Source: Mimachlamys varia
Taxonomy: Eukaryota; Mollusca; Bivalvia; Pectinida; Pectinidae
DNA: 64,000 bases
Reading direction: 5' to 3'
Assembly (NCBI GenBank): GCA_947623455.1
Contig: OX392535.1
Span: 42,494,688 to 42,558,687 of the forward strand
Shown here: positions 36,800-50,373 of the stretch, piece after piece
How positions within the stretch are numbered: position 1 is the stretch's first letter
Layout: each line of letters begins with the position of its first letter
The notes under the pieces: generated by a model
What the model was told of the DNA's origin: nothing
The model's database searches: none
Seen by the model: the letters and a program-made list of their open reading frames with translations, nothing else
Made by a program: the position numbers and the translations under genes

Positions 36800-39286
36800 G
36801 GAGGAAATGGAGATTATTTCTGCGGAAGGAGAATACATTTGACTTGCATTTAGGAGGTTTATAAAATAAAAATTATCCATCTTTCCAACGGTACAAAGCG
36901 TTTTTTTCGTACCTCAACTAGAAATGTGATTTTTGATGCAAGAAATGTAGGTGGGGTCGATTTTTCGATCTGGAAAGATTTCCACCCTTTAGCTTTTATG
37001 ACCACTGAGGGGGCATTTTTATCGGAAATTGATCTTAACCCCCCATATGTGTAAAATTACTCTAAATACCCTATTTTAGGTCCAAAACTAGCTGTAACAA
37101 ATTCTCAGGTCCCTGTGGTCACGATACTGTTGGTGGACTGCCTTTGAGTGATCTGTATTTTTGGTAGCATCTCTGGAATGTGAACATATTATTATTATTA
37201 TTGAACGACATATTTTTTTAGTATTTCGGAAAGCATTACACATATTAACTGTACTTCAATGTCCATATCAGGTCGTTTTAATTTTTTTTTAGTTCAAATC
37301 CAACTCCATTTCATTTAGTAGCCAAAGCTACGCATGTATGTTCACCGTAAAACGTTTAAATCCTGGCGGACCTGCAATTATCAAGGCTCTCTTTCAGCAA
37401 CATCTAATTACTTGGTCCGACCTTATTTCAAACACGAAAAACTATGGACCGTTTTTTAAACGAAAAAAACCGGCTTCGCGGTAGAGTACTAATTAGGAGA
37501 AAACAGTAAAATTATCTTATGATATGGAACAGGAAAACATTTTCTATACAAATTTCTTTTAAAGATGATCCATGTACACAGTCAGGAAACATTCATTGAA
37601 TAAAAATATAGAAATACAAAGAATGTATAATGGCAAAATAAATAATCACGAAAATATTGGGCATGCCACTTACATATCCACGTACATATCGCTATAATTT
37701 CACCATATACATTTTATATATCTCGACTTCTGTATATACATTTGAACGCGCCCCTGTGTTCGAACCACGGAAATAGATTACAGGTACATGTACATATGTA
37801 GTCGATTCCTTACTTATTAGTGTAGACCTACATTGTAATGATCCCTTTTTAAGCCATTTGTTTGTTTTCAGTAGCCAAGCAGATAGTAAACTGTGCATGT
37901 CTTTAACAGGTCACGAACTAGGACATCAAATGACTTGGATAACGTTCCGCACACACAGACATGTAAAGTACTTATAGTAGTAAATGTTAACTATTGATCT
38001 ATTTAAAAGACTAACTCCTGTGTATTAAAATATCTATATGTACATGCGCTCTACATGTGTAGCCAATATTTATATGTACATACAGTATGTCTGTCTTTAA
38101 ATGCCTATTATGACTTTCATTTTTAAAGTTAAATAAATGTGTACATATTGAACGTGATATTATACACTGTATAATAAACTGATCGTCTGATTTTTGTACA
38201 CCGGAATATAATGCTATCTAAGTCAGTGGTTGCATATATATACAGCTCTCCCCCATTTGACCGCTTGTCTGATGCAGTTATAATTACCCCCTATTGGACC
38301 TCACGAGTACCTTATTTACATGTTTTCCAAGATGGCTTCTGGGTTTGTATGATAGGAACAGGGAACCGTGACCAGGGATGTTTTAATGGATATTTGTCGA
38401 TGAAAGTGAGTATAACAAAACATTGATATACAAATAACATGCCATATTTGATTGTAAGTTAAGAAGTAACACAGAATGAGTCCAGACGCCAACGTACACT
38501 CTCGCTAAATGACACGTTTCTATCGCCGTGTCCAAGTCGAATGAAGATGACGGAAACTAGATCATCGTCTAAAGTGTTGTTTTCAAATTCTGACTCTTTC
38601 GTGAGCACTATACATATTTTGACTAGAAGTCTGCTATCGTGTTTGTTAAATCAATTGATAGACCTAGGCCTATATTTGTACATGAAAAACTTATAGGGAA
38701 CTTAAGCTTGTAACGTGCTATTTAGGAATAAGTGCACGCGCTCCTTCTGTAGGTGTGTATTTCCGTTGCTATCGATGATGCTCCACTCTCGGTTTCATTT
38801 TGTCTCTCCGCCTCCATGTGTAGTACGAATTTGAGAATTTGATTGGGCCGAATTATGTATAAGCAAACATATTTGATGATTTCTAATGTATTAATGACTT
38901 GTATATTATATTTAATGGGATCACCGGGTGTTTTAAAACAATTAATGCACACCTGTGTAAACATTTCACTTATGAGGTACCCAAGGGGGGGGGGGGGGGG
39001 GTCCTAGATTTTGACTTTCATATTAATTATTATCTACATGCACGGTTTAAGAATAGTTTTCAATCAAGAAATAAGAAGTAAGATAATTGTCAAATACATT
39101 CAATGCTGAATATGTTTAGGATTGAAATAAAACTGATTATTACTGTTGGTTAAATATAATTATGATTAATTGGGTCATTATCTACCAATTGCAAGAGAAA
39201 ATTTGTAAGTGTATACATGGTACCGGTATGTTTAGGAAAACAGTGTGTAATTTTATTGTTGACTTACATGTAACTCATGAAGTTAT
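36800..39286. other. Unassigned intergenic sequence
   Basis: Contains a G tract of about 16-18 bases near 38985-39001. Small frames (37692-37898, 38211-38426, 38722-38964) lack motifs or splice context. Confidence 0.5.
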
Positions 39287-40168
39287 TATACCCCCCCGCA
39301 ACGAAGTTAGGGGGGGTATACTGGAATCAGCTTGTCTGTCCGTCTGTCTGTCTGTAGAAAAATGTTGTCCGGACAACTCCTCCTAAACTACTGGATCGAT
39401 TTCAATAAAACTTGGCAGTATTGTTGGGGACCATGTGTAGATGTGCATGCAGGGTTTCGTTTGTCAAAATTTTGGTTGCCATGGTAACCAGGTCACTATA
39501 CACAGGTTTCCATAATAAAATGTTGTCCGGACAACTCCTCCTAAACTACTGGATCGATTTCAATCAAACTTGGCAGTATTGTTGGGGACGATGTGTAGAT
39601 GTGCATGCAGAGTTTCGTTTGTCAAAATTTTGGTTGCCATGGTAACCAGGTCACTATACACAGGTTTCCGTAATAACGTGTTGTCTGGACAACTTCCTAT
39701 AAACCACTGGATTGAGTTTAATGAAACTTGGCAGTATTGTTGGGGACCATGTGTAGATGTGCATGCAGAGTTTTGTTTGTCAAAATTTTGGTTGCCATGG
39801 TAACCAGGTCACTATACACAGGTTTCCATTATAATGTGTTGTCCGGACAACTCCTCCTAAACTACTGGATCAATTTCAGTGAAACTTGGCAGTATTGTTG
39901 GGGACGATGTATAGATTTGCATACAGGGTTTCGTTTGTCAAAATTTTGGTTGCCATGGTAATGAGGTGACTATACACAGGTTTCCGTAATAACATGATGT
40001 CTGGACAACTTTTTCTAAACTACTGGGTCATTTTCAATGAAACTTCGCAGTAAGTAATATGTTGAGGATTACTATACACAGGTTAAAATTTGTCCGTTCG
40101 GCTTTTAAAATTCTGCTGACTGTTGAGCTGCGGGGGGGTATTAGTCAGCCATCGGCTTACAGTTCTAG
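39287..40168 (+). mobile_element. Helentron-like non-autonomous element with 158-bp internal repeats
   Basis: The 5' end TACCCCCCCGCA begins a hairpin (ACCCCCCC ... GGGGGGGT) and is exactly complementary to the subterminal TGCGGGGGGGTA at 40129-40140. A stem-loop AGCC-ATC-GGCT follows at 40147-40157, and the element ends CTAG|TT. An inverted repeat terminal on the 5' side and subterminal on the 3' side, plus a 3' hairpin, is the known Helentron layout. The interior holds four full units and a partial of a 158-bp repeat starting GTTGTCCGGACAACTCC. Each unit contains the perfect palindrome GTTGTCCGGACAAC. Bivalve satellites of about 160 bp linked to such elements are known, but identity is not checked. 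Confidence 0.7.
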
Positions 40169-41560
40169 TTTTTTTTGGAACCATATATGGAATTACAAGA
40201 TACACATGCTGGTTTTCATGCATTAACAGCAGCTTTAATGTTAGATAAATTGTGACATGCAGTTTTAATTATAATGACATGATCTGTTTTGATTGTTAAA
40301 ATAATTGTGACAATACAATCAAATTTTGTGTCAGTATATACATATAGCTGGTACATACTTTTGCTTGATACTAATGATTTAAGTAGACCTCAGGCTCTAA
40401 ATTCAGTGACAGTTTAGATGTTGGCCAGATGTGCTCATGATCACTGTCTATGACTTTGTACAGTATACGTAGGTACAGTACAGTTATTGTAGTGTACATG
40501 TATGTCTTTGATTGTGATCTGACAGTAGATATAAATACTGCATGGTTCAATGATTTTATAAACATTTCTTTGACAGAGTTAATTATAAGTTCATGTCCTA
40601 ACTCTGTTCCATATATATATTCATTTCTTCATATCAACAAATATCAAGTTTTATGATTTCTTGTTTTGGCCATCGGTGTGTGCCTAGATACATTTATATC
40701 AGTAACCTAGTTGACTTGTTGACAATACCTAACATTCTTGTCTGAATTTCTGAAAAGTTGTCGCGCTCTGGTTAACTTGATGGAGAGATTGCAAATAGGT
40801 GAAGGTCTGCATTCATGTGTAACCAACTCCACAGTCCCTGTGTCAGCCACATGTATATATGGCTGTCTAATTTTCTCGTTGTGTTTGTGAAATTGCTTGT
40901 ACCATATTCAGGATAGTTGACCATGTGGTTGTTATATGCATGTGTAAGTTTTAATAGGTACATCAATACATGTGGTCTTGTTTTGAGTAATTAGAGAAAA
41001 ACATACATAGATGTCGGCGATGTTGGATTATTAAAACTAGAATTGATTATTAGCATCATTTTACTTTCAACAACGTTAATCGATTATACAAGACAATTGA
41101 CCCATCACTAATACACCAAACATACTGAGGTCCTCAAGTATAATTAAATTAAAATTTAGCATTAGTGTGTTTTAATTTGGTAAATCATGTATAAAGGAAA
41201 CAGTGTTATTTTCTGATCTCATACTTATTTATTTATCAGTAGTAATTATGCACTAGTGTAACCCCCCCCCCCCCCTGTTTTTCCTACTAAATCCCGAAAT
41301 TTATCCTGCAAATGCAATAGGCTCAGGGGGCCAACACCTAATTTCTGACTCAACATTAGAGGATGGGCCTAATTACTGGATAATGAAATACTTTACTGCC
41401 TTTCTATATATATATTAACAAATATTAATGTACATGGGCTTATTATCAGGCTTGGGTTTGTTGTCATATAATTATGGTAACATTTTCCATTTAAGGGTGT
41501 AATGTAGACTATAAGGCTAGGTTTTGAGCAGCATTGACCAAGTACATGTAGTTAAGGTGT
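40169..41560. other. Unassigned intergenic sequence
   Basis: AT-rich, with a C tract near 41262-41275. No supported gene. Confidence 0.5.
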
Positions 41561-43512
41561 AATCCTATCATATGATATCCCTATAGATCTCTGCCTGACT
41601 AGGGCGCCTATCCTATCACTATAGATCTCTGCCTGACTAGGGCGCCTATCCTATCACTATAGATCTCTGCCTGACTAGGGCGCCTACCCTATCACTATAG
41701 ATCTCTGCCTGACTAGGGCGCCTATCCTATCACTATAGATCTCTGCCAGACTAGGGCGCCTACCCTATCACTATAGATCTCTGCCAGACTAGGGCGCCTA
41801 CCCTATCACTATAGATCTCTGCCTGACTAGGGCGCCTAACCTATCACTATAGATCTCTGCCTGACTAGGGCGCCTACCCTATCACTATAGATCTCTGCCT
41901 GACTAGGGCGCCTACCCTATCACTATAGATCTCTGCCTGACTAGGGCGTCTACCCTATCACTATAGATCTCTGCCTGACTAGGGCGCCTACCCTATCACT
42001 ATAGATCTCTGCCTGACTAGGGATACCCTATCACTATAGATCTCTGCCTGACTAGGGCGTCTACCCTATCACTATAGATCTCTACCTGACTATAAGGCGT
42101 CTACCCTATCCCTATAAATCTCTGCCTGACTAGGGCGCCTACTCTATCACTATAGATCTCTGCCTGACTAGGGCGCCTATCCTATCACTATAGATCTCTG
42201 CCTGACTAGGGCGCCTACCCTATCACTATAGATCTCTGCCTGACTAGGGCGCCTACCCTATCACTATAGATCTCTGCCTGACTAGGGCGCCTACCCTATC
42301 ACTATAGATCTCTGTCTGACTAGGGCGCCTACCCGATCACTATAGATCTCTGCCTGACTAGGGCGCCTATCATATCACTATAGATCTCTGCCTGACTATA
42401 GGGCGTCTACCATATCACTATAGATCTCTGGCTGACTAGGGCGCCTACCCTATCACTATAGATCTCTGCCTGACTAGGGCGCCTACCCTATCACTATAGA
42501 TCTCTGCCTGACTAGGATGTCTACCCTATCACTATAGATCTCTACCTGACTATAGGGCGTCTACCCTATCACTATAGATCTCTGCCTGACTAGGGCGCCT
42601 ATCCTATCACTATAGATCTCTGTCTGACTAGGGCGTCAATCCTATCAGTATAGATCTCTGCCTGACTATAGGGCGCCTACCCTATCACTATAGATCTCTG
42701 CCTGACTAGGGCGCCTACCCTATCACTATAGATCTATGCCTCCCTATAGGGCGCCTACCCTATCACTATAGGTCTCTGCCTGACTAGGGCGCCTACCCTA
42801 TCACTATATAGATCTCTGCCTGACTAGGGGTCTACCCTATCACTATAGATCTCTACCTGACTAGGGCGCCTACCCTATCACTATAGATCTCTGCCTGACT
42901 AGGGCACTTACCCTATCACTATAGATCACTGCCTGACTAGGGCGCCTACCCTATCACTATAGATCTCTGCCTGACTAGGGCGCCTACCCTATCACTATAG
43001 ATCTCTGCCTCACTATAGGGCGCCTACCCTATCACTATAGATCTCTGCCTCACTATAGGGCGCCTACCCTATCTCTATAGATCTCTGCCTGACTAGGGCG
43101 CCTACCCTATCACTATATAGATCTCTGCCTGACTAGGGCGTCTACCCTATCACTATAGATCTCTACCTGACTAGGGCGCCTACCCTATCACTATAGATCA
43201 CTGCCTGACTAGGGCGCCTACCCTATCACTATAGATCTCTGCCTGACTAGGGCGCCTACCCTATCACTATAGATCTCTGCCTCACTATAGGGCGCCTACC
43301 CTATCACTATAGATCTCTGCCTGACTAGGGATACCCTATCACTATAGATCTCTGCCTGACTAGGGCGCCTACCCTATCACTATAGATCTCTGCCTCACTA
43401 TAGGGCGCCTACCCTATCAGTATAGATCTCTGCCTGACTAGGGCGCCTACCCTATCACTATAGATCTCTGCCTGACTAGGGCGCCTACCCTATCACTATA
43501 GATCTTGCCTAA
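41561..43512. repeat. 38-bp tandem array, about 50 copies
   Basis: The unit is CCTATCACTATAGATCTCTG followed by CCTGACTAGGGCGCCTAC. Scattered variants include CTATAGGGCG insertions, GATACCC shortened units and CTATATAG insertions; some variant combinations recur (for example near 42790-42870 and 43100-43180), showing block duplication. Confidence 0.97.
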
Positions 43513-43521
43513 CTAGGACGC

Positions 43522-43603
43522 AGGTATTCCGGTGTTCCTCCACATAAAAACCTGACATATCTTTCAATGAATATTTAGCTGATAATAGGACATTATATTT
43601 AAG
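43522..43603 (+). mobile_element. Truncated SINE body fragment
   Basis: GGTATTCCGGTGTTCCTCC, AAAAACCTGACATATC and GATAATAGGACATTAT match the 3' body of the SINE at 7902-8120. The tRNA head is missing. It directly abuts the 38-bp array. Confidence 0.75.
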
Positions 43604-43710
43604 AACAATTTATTAAGTCATACAATTTTCTCCTGTCTCATGTTTTGATCATTTAACTATAAATTGCCAATTATATGTACATATTTATAAGATGTACATA
43701 TATTAAAACT

Positions 43711-44104
43711 CAATCTGATTAAAATAATATCTTGATCTCCGCTCCGTTCCGTAAACGTCTCTCTGCTGCATTAAGATCTGAGATAATCCCATAGAGGGTC
43801 ATGTCCCGATGACCTTTCGCCTTAGCCAATCAAATTACTACTGGCAGAATCTTGACAGTGAAATTTTGAGGCAACAAAGCTTGCATAAACACATTTTTCC
43901 GTTTAGTCATTTCGTCACCAAAAAGTTCGTGCGGAATAATGGGATGGAATGGCTTACTGCAAGATGACAGGTCGTTGGAAAATTATGTTCGTGTTAAGTA
44001 AAGAGGCGACAAAGGTCATCTGGACGTGACCTCTTATGGGATGTTGTCAGATCATTGTAAAACGTAGTGAGAACTGTGCAAGGATCTGTATTTTAATCAG
44101 ATTG
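43711..44104 (+). mobile_element. Complete MITE with CAATCTGATTAAAAT inverted ends
   Basis: The left end CAATCTGATTAAAAT is exactly complementary to the right end ATTTTAATCAGATTG. Internal CATAGAGGGTCATGTCCCGA also pairs with GACGTGACCTCTTATGGGA. Flanks read ATTAAAACT before and ATTAAAGCT after, a possible 9-bp target duplication with one change, which would suggest a Mutator-like origin (inference). Length 394 bp, non-coding. Confidence 0.85.
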
Positions 44105-44913
44105 ATTAAAGCTTATATTGACCAAATCAAGGTTTAAATTCCCCTGACCCCCAAAAACCTGCATTTTGATTCCCCAAACTGTAGAAGGACTCCAGAATTG
44201 ATAAAGTTTTCCACTATATATATCATGCATGATTATTAAAAGAGTCCCTGGATCCATCACAAATTTGAGGGTCTCAGATCCCTGGAAAACTCTGCCAAAT
44301 TCTTATCAATGTGGGCTTAGTAGATCTGCTTGTTTTTACAACTTCAATTCATAAAGACACTGACTTTAAACACTCTCAAGCCTTGTTTGACCAGTGAATT
44401 GTAGAGAACTTTTTACATAGGGAAGAGCATACAAGTGAAGTTATAACATGTAACCTTAAACAGGAAATAAGTAATTACGTGTTTACCCTTCAGGGACAAT
44501 TAAATGACCCATTAAATATTCACTTTAGTGCATTAACTCATTCACCCCTGGAGACACAATTTTGGACCCTTCCAGATCTATGTAGATCAATGGATGAAAT
44601 AGTTCATTATGAAGTTCCAGGGGTGAATGAGTTTAAGTATATATTTGTGATGACCTTGAATTGGACAATGGTCTTTGATTTGTAAACCCATGTTTCGTTC
44701 GTCTCAGGAAGTTGTCTTGGTCGATTAAGAACCAGAAGTGCACTGAAAATCTTGAATATCCCAATTAATTCGCTTACTAATATAACAGTCTGACAGGATA
44801 CCGATAGGAACTGCATAGATATTTTATACGCAACACTTCTAATATTCTATTAGAATAATTTAGCCCCAATTTCTACTCCTTCACGGTCAATCTATAATCT
44901 ATAGTTATAAATC
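44105..44913. other. Unassigned sequence containing a small hairpin repeat
   Basis: Apart from the 15-bp inverted pair at 44538-44632, nothing was supported. Confidence 0.5.
44538..44632. repeat. Small inverted-repeat element
   Basis: CTCATTCACCCCTGG and CCAGGGGTGAATGAG are perfect complements 65 bases apart. It resembles a short dispersed MITE. Confidence 0.6.
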
Positions 44914-46198
44914 TTCCTATCAGTATATATAGTATGTTATTATATATGTTCCTATCAGTATAGTATGTTATATTATTATATTATGTTCCTATCAGTATAG
45001 TATGTTATATTATTATATATGTTCCTATCAGTATATATAGTATGTTATATTATTATATTATGTTCCTATCAGTATAGTATGTTATATTATTATATATGTT
45101 CCTATCAGTATATATAGTATGTTATTATATATGTTCCTATCAGTATAGTATGTTATATTATTATATATGTTCCTATCAGTATAGTATGTTATATTATTAT
45201 ATTATGTTCCTATCAGTATAGTATGTTATATTATTATATATGTTCCTATCAGTATAGTATGTTATATTATTATATATGTTCCTATCAGTATAGTATGTTA
45301 TATTATTATATATGTTCCTATCAGTATAGTATGTTATATTATTATATATGTTCCTATCAGTATAGTATGTTATATTATTATATTATGTTCCTATCAGTAT
45401 AGTATGTTATATTATTATATATGTTCCTATCAGTATAGTATGTTATATTATTATATTATGTTCCTATCAGTATAGTATGTTATATTATTATATATGTTCC
45501 TATCAGTATATATAGTATGTTATTATATATGTTCCTATCAGTATAGTATGTTATATTATTATATATGTTCCTATCAGTATAGTATGTTATATTATTATAT
45601 ATGTTCCTATCAGTATAGTATGTTATATTATTATATATGTTCCTATCAGTATAGTATGTTATATTATTATATATGTTCCTATCAGTATAGTATGTTATAT
45701 TATTATATATGTTCCTATCAGTATAGTATGTTATATTATTATATATGTTCCTATCAGTATATATAGTATGTTATATTATTATATATGTTCCTATCAGTAT
45801 AGTATGTTATATTATTATATATGTTCCTATCAGTATAGTATGTTATATTATTATATATGTTCCTATCAGTATAGTATGTTATATTATTATATATGTTCCT
45901 ATCAGTATAGTATGTTATATTATTATATATGTTCCTATCAGTATAGTATGTTATATTATTATATATGTTCCTATCAGTATAGTATGTTATATTATTATAT
46001 ATGTTCCTATCAGTATAGTATGTTATATTATTATATATGTTCCTATCAGTATAGTATGTTATATTATTATATATGTTCCTATCAGTATAGTATGTTATAT
46101 TATTATATATGTTCCTATCAGTATATATAGTATGTTATTATATATGTTCCTATCAGTATAGTATGTTATATTATTATATATGTTCCTATCAGTATAGT
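44914..46198. repeat. 36-bp AT-rich tandem array, about 36 copies
   Basis: The unit is TTCCTATCAGTATAGTATG followed by TTATATTATTATATATG. The left third mixes ATATG and TTATG variants of different length; the right two thirds (about 45535-46120) are almost perfectly regular 36-mers, so they were homogenised recently. Open frames here are artefacts of a 36-bp unit without stops in some frames. Confidence 0.97.
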
Positions 46199-46612
46199 GT
46201 ACGTGTTATATTAAAACTGCCAAGCTCTATTTGAATTAACATAGTTATGGCATATACTGTATTGTAGGTCATTTGTGAAGAAACGTGTTCAAATCTTCTG
46301 ATGATGATATGAAACAGCAGGTCAACACCTATATTTATATTTTCACATATAGAGTGGTTGCATTGATATATGGAATAGTCTCCCAACACATATTGTTACC
46401 GCGCGCTCAATCAAATATTTAATTTGAAAAAGTAGTGGATGATCATTTCAGGGATGTAATGTATATATATGATTATTGATACTTGATATGTTGTATTTAA
46501 TATGCTTTTACATATTATTTTTGTGAAATATTTACTGATATGGACATTGAGGCTTTTAGCCTGCGTCCATTAAATTTCTATAAAGTTCTGTTAAATATAT
46601 AGCTTTATAGGT
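46199..46612. other. Unassigned spacer between arrays
   Basis: No supported feature. Confidence 0.5.
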
Positions 46613-49600
46613 GGTTTGGTTTGGTTGTTTTTTACGCCCTATCCCTTAAGGATGTGCCAGGTTTGGTTGTTTTTTACGGCCTATCCCTTAAGGATGTGCC
46701 AGGTTTGGTTGTTTTTTACGTCCTATCCCTTAAGGATGTGCCAGGTTTGGTTGTTTTTTATGTCCTATCCATTAAGGATGTGCCAGGTTTGGTTGTTTTT
46801 TACGTCCTATCCATTTAAGGATGTGCCAGGTTTGATTGTGTTTTACGTCCTATCCATTTAAGGATGTGCCAGGTTTGATTGTGTTTTACGTCCTATCCAT
46901 TTAAAGATGTGCCAGGTTTGGTTGTGTTTTACGTCCTATCCATTTAAAGATGTGCCAGGTTTGGTTGTGTTTTACGTCCTATCCATTTAAGGATGTGCCA
47001 GGTTTGGTTGTGTTTTACGTCCCATTGATAGCTACATTTGTATGGTCATTTAAGGATGTGCCAGGTTTGATTGTGTTTTACGTCCTATCCATTTAAGGAT
47101 ATGCCAGGTTTGGTTGTGTTTTACGTCCTATCCATTTAAGGATGTGCCAGGTTTGGTTGTGTTTTATGTCCTATCCATTTAAGGATATGCCAGGTTTGGT
47201 TGTGTTTTACGTCCTATCCATTTAAGGATGTGCCAGGTTTGGTTGTGTTTTACGTCCCATTGATAGCTATATTTGTATGGTCATTTAAGGATGTGCCAGG
47301 TTTGATTGTGTTTTACGTCCTATCCATTTAAGGATATGCCAGGTTTGGTTGTGTTTTACGTCCTATCCATTTAAGGATGTGCCAGGTTTGGTTGTGTTTT
47401 ACGTCCCATTGATAGCTACATTTGTATGGTCATTTAAGGATGTGCTAGGTTTGGTTGTGTTTTACGTCCTATCCATTTAAGGATATGCCAGGTTTGATTG
47501 TGTTTTACGTCCCATTGATAGCTACATTTGTATGGTCATTTAAGGATGTGCTAGGTTTGGTTGTGTTTTACGTCCTATCCATTTAAGGATATGCCAGGTT
47601 TGATTGTGTTTTACGTCCTATCCATTTAAGGATATGCCAGGTTTGATTGTGTTTTACGTCCTATCCATTTAAGGATGTGCCAGGTTTGATTGTGTTTTAC
47701 GTCCCATTGATAGCTATATTTGTATGGTCATTTAAGGATGTGCCAGGTTTGGTTGTGTTTTACGTCCTATCCATTTAAGTATGTGCCAGGTTTGATTGTG
47801 TTTTACGTCCTATCCATTTAAGGATGTGCCAGGTTTGATTGTGTTTTACGTCCTATCCATTTAAGTATGTGCCAGGTTTGATTGTGTTTTACGTCCCATT
47901 GATAGCTACATTTGTATGGTCATTTAAGGATGTGCCAGGTTTGGTTGTGTTTAACGTCCTATTGATAGCTATATTTGTATGGTCATTTAAGGATGTGCCA
48001 GGTTTGGTTGTGTTTTACGTCCCATTGATAGCTACATTTGTATGGTCATTTAAGGATGTGCCAGGTTTGGTTGTGTTTTACGTCCTATCCATTTAAGTAT
48101 GTGCCAGGTTTGATTGTGTTTTAGGTCCTATCCATTTAAGGATATGCCAGGTTTGATTGTGTTTTACGTCCTATCCATTTAAGGATGTGCCAGGTTTGAT
48201 TGTGTTTTACGTCCTATCCATTTAAAGATGTGCCAGGTTTGGTTGTGTTTTACGTCCCATTGATAGCTATATTTGTATGGTCATTTAAGGATGTGCCAGG
48301 TTTGGTTGTGTTTTACGTCCTATCCATTTAAGGATGTGCCAGGTTTGATTGTGTTTTACGTCCCATTGATAGCTACATTTGTATGGTCATTTAAGGATGT
48401 GCCAGGTTTGGTTGTGTTTAACGTCCTATTGATAGCTACATTTGTATGGTCATTTAAGGATGTGCCAGGTTTGGTTGTGTTTAACGTCCTATTGATAGCT
48501 ATATTTGTATGGTCATTTAAGGATGTGCCAGGTTTGATTGTGTTTTACGTCCCATTGATAGCTATATTTGTATGGTCATTTAAGGATGTGCCAGGTTTGA
48601 TTGTGTTTTACGTCCTATCCATTTAAGGATGTGCCAGGTTTGATTGTGTTTTACGTCCTATCCATTTAAGGATGTGCCAGGTTTGATTGTGTTTTACGTC
48701 CCATTGATAGCTACATTTGTATGGTCATGTAAGGATGTGCCAGGTTTGGTTGTGTTTAACGTCCTATTGATAGCTACATTTGTATGGTCATTTAAGGATG
48801 TGCCAGGTTTGGTTGTGTTTTACGTCCTATCCATTTAAGGATATGCCAGGTTTGATTGTGTTTTACGTCCTATCCATTTAAGGATTTGCCAGGTTTGATT
48901 GTGTTTTACGTCCTATCCATTTAAAGATGTGCCAGGTTTGATTGTGTTTTACGTCCCATTGATAGCTACATTTGTATGGTCATTTAAGGATGTGCCAGGT
49001 TTGGTTGTGTTTAACGTCCTATTGATAGCTATATTTGTATGGTCATTTAAGGATGTGCCAGGTTTGGTTGTGTTTTACGTCCCATTGATAGCTACATTTG
49101 TATGGTCATTTAAGGATGTGCCAGGTTTGGTTGTGTTTTACGTCCTATCCATTTAAGTATGTGCCAGGTTTGATTGTGTTTTACGTCCTATCCATTTAAG
49201 GATATGCCAGGTTTGATTGTGTTTTACGTCCTATCCATTTAAGGATGTGCCAGGTTTGATTGTGTTTTACGTCCTATCCATTTAAAGATGTGCCAGGTTT
49301 GGTTGTGTTTTACGTCCCATTGATAGCTATATTTGTATGGTCATTTAAGGATGTGCCAGGTTTGGTTGTGTTTTACGTCCTATCCATTTAAGGATGTGCC
49401 AGGTTTGATTGTGTTTTACGTCCCATTGATAGCTACATTTGTATGGTCATTTAAGGATGTGCCAGGTTTGATTGTGTTTTACGTCCCATTGATAGCTACA
49501 TTTGTATGGTCATTTAAGGATGTGCCAGGTTTGGTTGTGTTTAACGTCCTATTGATAGCTACATTTGTATGGTCATTTAAGGATGTGCCAGGTTTGGTTG

Positions 49601-50373
49601 TGTTTAACGTCCTATTGATAGCTATATTTGTATGGTCATTTAAGGATGTGCCAGGTTTGATTGTGTTTTACGTCCCATTGATAGCTATATTTGTATGGTC
49701 ATTTAAGGATGTGCCAGGTTTGATTGTGTTTTACGTCCTATCCATTTAAGGATGTGCCAGGTTTGATTGTGTTTTACGTCCTATCCATTTAAGGATGTGC
49801 CAGGTTTGATTGTGTTTTACGTCCCATTGATAGCTACATTTGTATGGTCATGTAAGGATGTGCCAGGTTTGGTTGTGTTTAACGTCCTATTGATAGCTAC
49901 ATTTGTATGGTCATTTAAGGATGTGCCAGGTTTGGTTGTGTTTTACGTCCTATCCATTTAAGGATATGCCAGGTTTGATTGTGTTTTACGTCCTATCCAT
50001 TTAAGGATTTGCCAGGTTTGATTGTGTTTTACGTCCTATCCATTTAAAGATGTGCCAGGTTTGATTGTGTTTTACGTCCCATTGATAGCTACATTTGTAT
50101 GGTCATTTAAGGATGTGCCAGGTTTGGTTGTGTTTTACGTCCTATCCATTTAAGGATGTGCCAGGTTTGGTTGTTTAATGTCCTATTGATAGCTACATTT
50201 GTATGGTCATTTAAGGATGTGCCAAGTATGGTTGTGTTTTACGTCCCATTGATAGCTATATTTGTATGGTCATTTAAGGATGTGCCAGGTTTGGTTGTGT
50301 TTTACGTCCTATCCATTTAAGGATGTGCCAGGTTTGGTTGTTTTTTATGTCCTATCCATTTAAGGATGTGTCA
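46613..50373. repeat. Mixed 43/63-bp tandem array with about 1060-bp higher-order repeat
   Basis: All units share GATGTGCCAGGTTTGATTGT and GTTTTACGTCC. Short (42-43 bp) units continue TATCCATTTAAG; long (63 bp) units continue CATTGATAGCTACATTTGTA and TGGTCATTTAAG. The order of short and long units in 47839-48840 repeats in 48899-49961 with an offset of 1060 bp, and the second block has one extra 63-bp unit. The left end (46613-46810) is all short TTTTTTACG units. Confidence 0.97.

Noticed and set aside
38985..39001. Long G tract, and C tracts near 41262 and 56960
   Set aside because: Simple homopolymers without context; length is also prone to sequencing error.
45494..50000. Repetitive frames reading CSYQYSMLYYYI and KDVPGLVVFYVL types
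   Set aside because: They are products of tandem arrays with unit lengths of 36 and 63, not conserved or bounded by gene signals.
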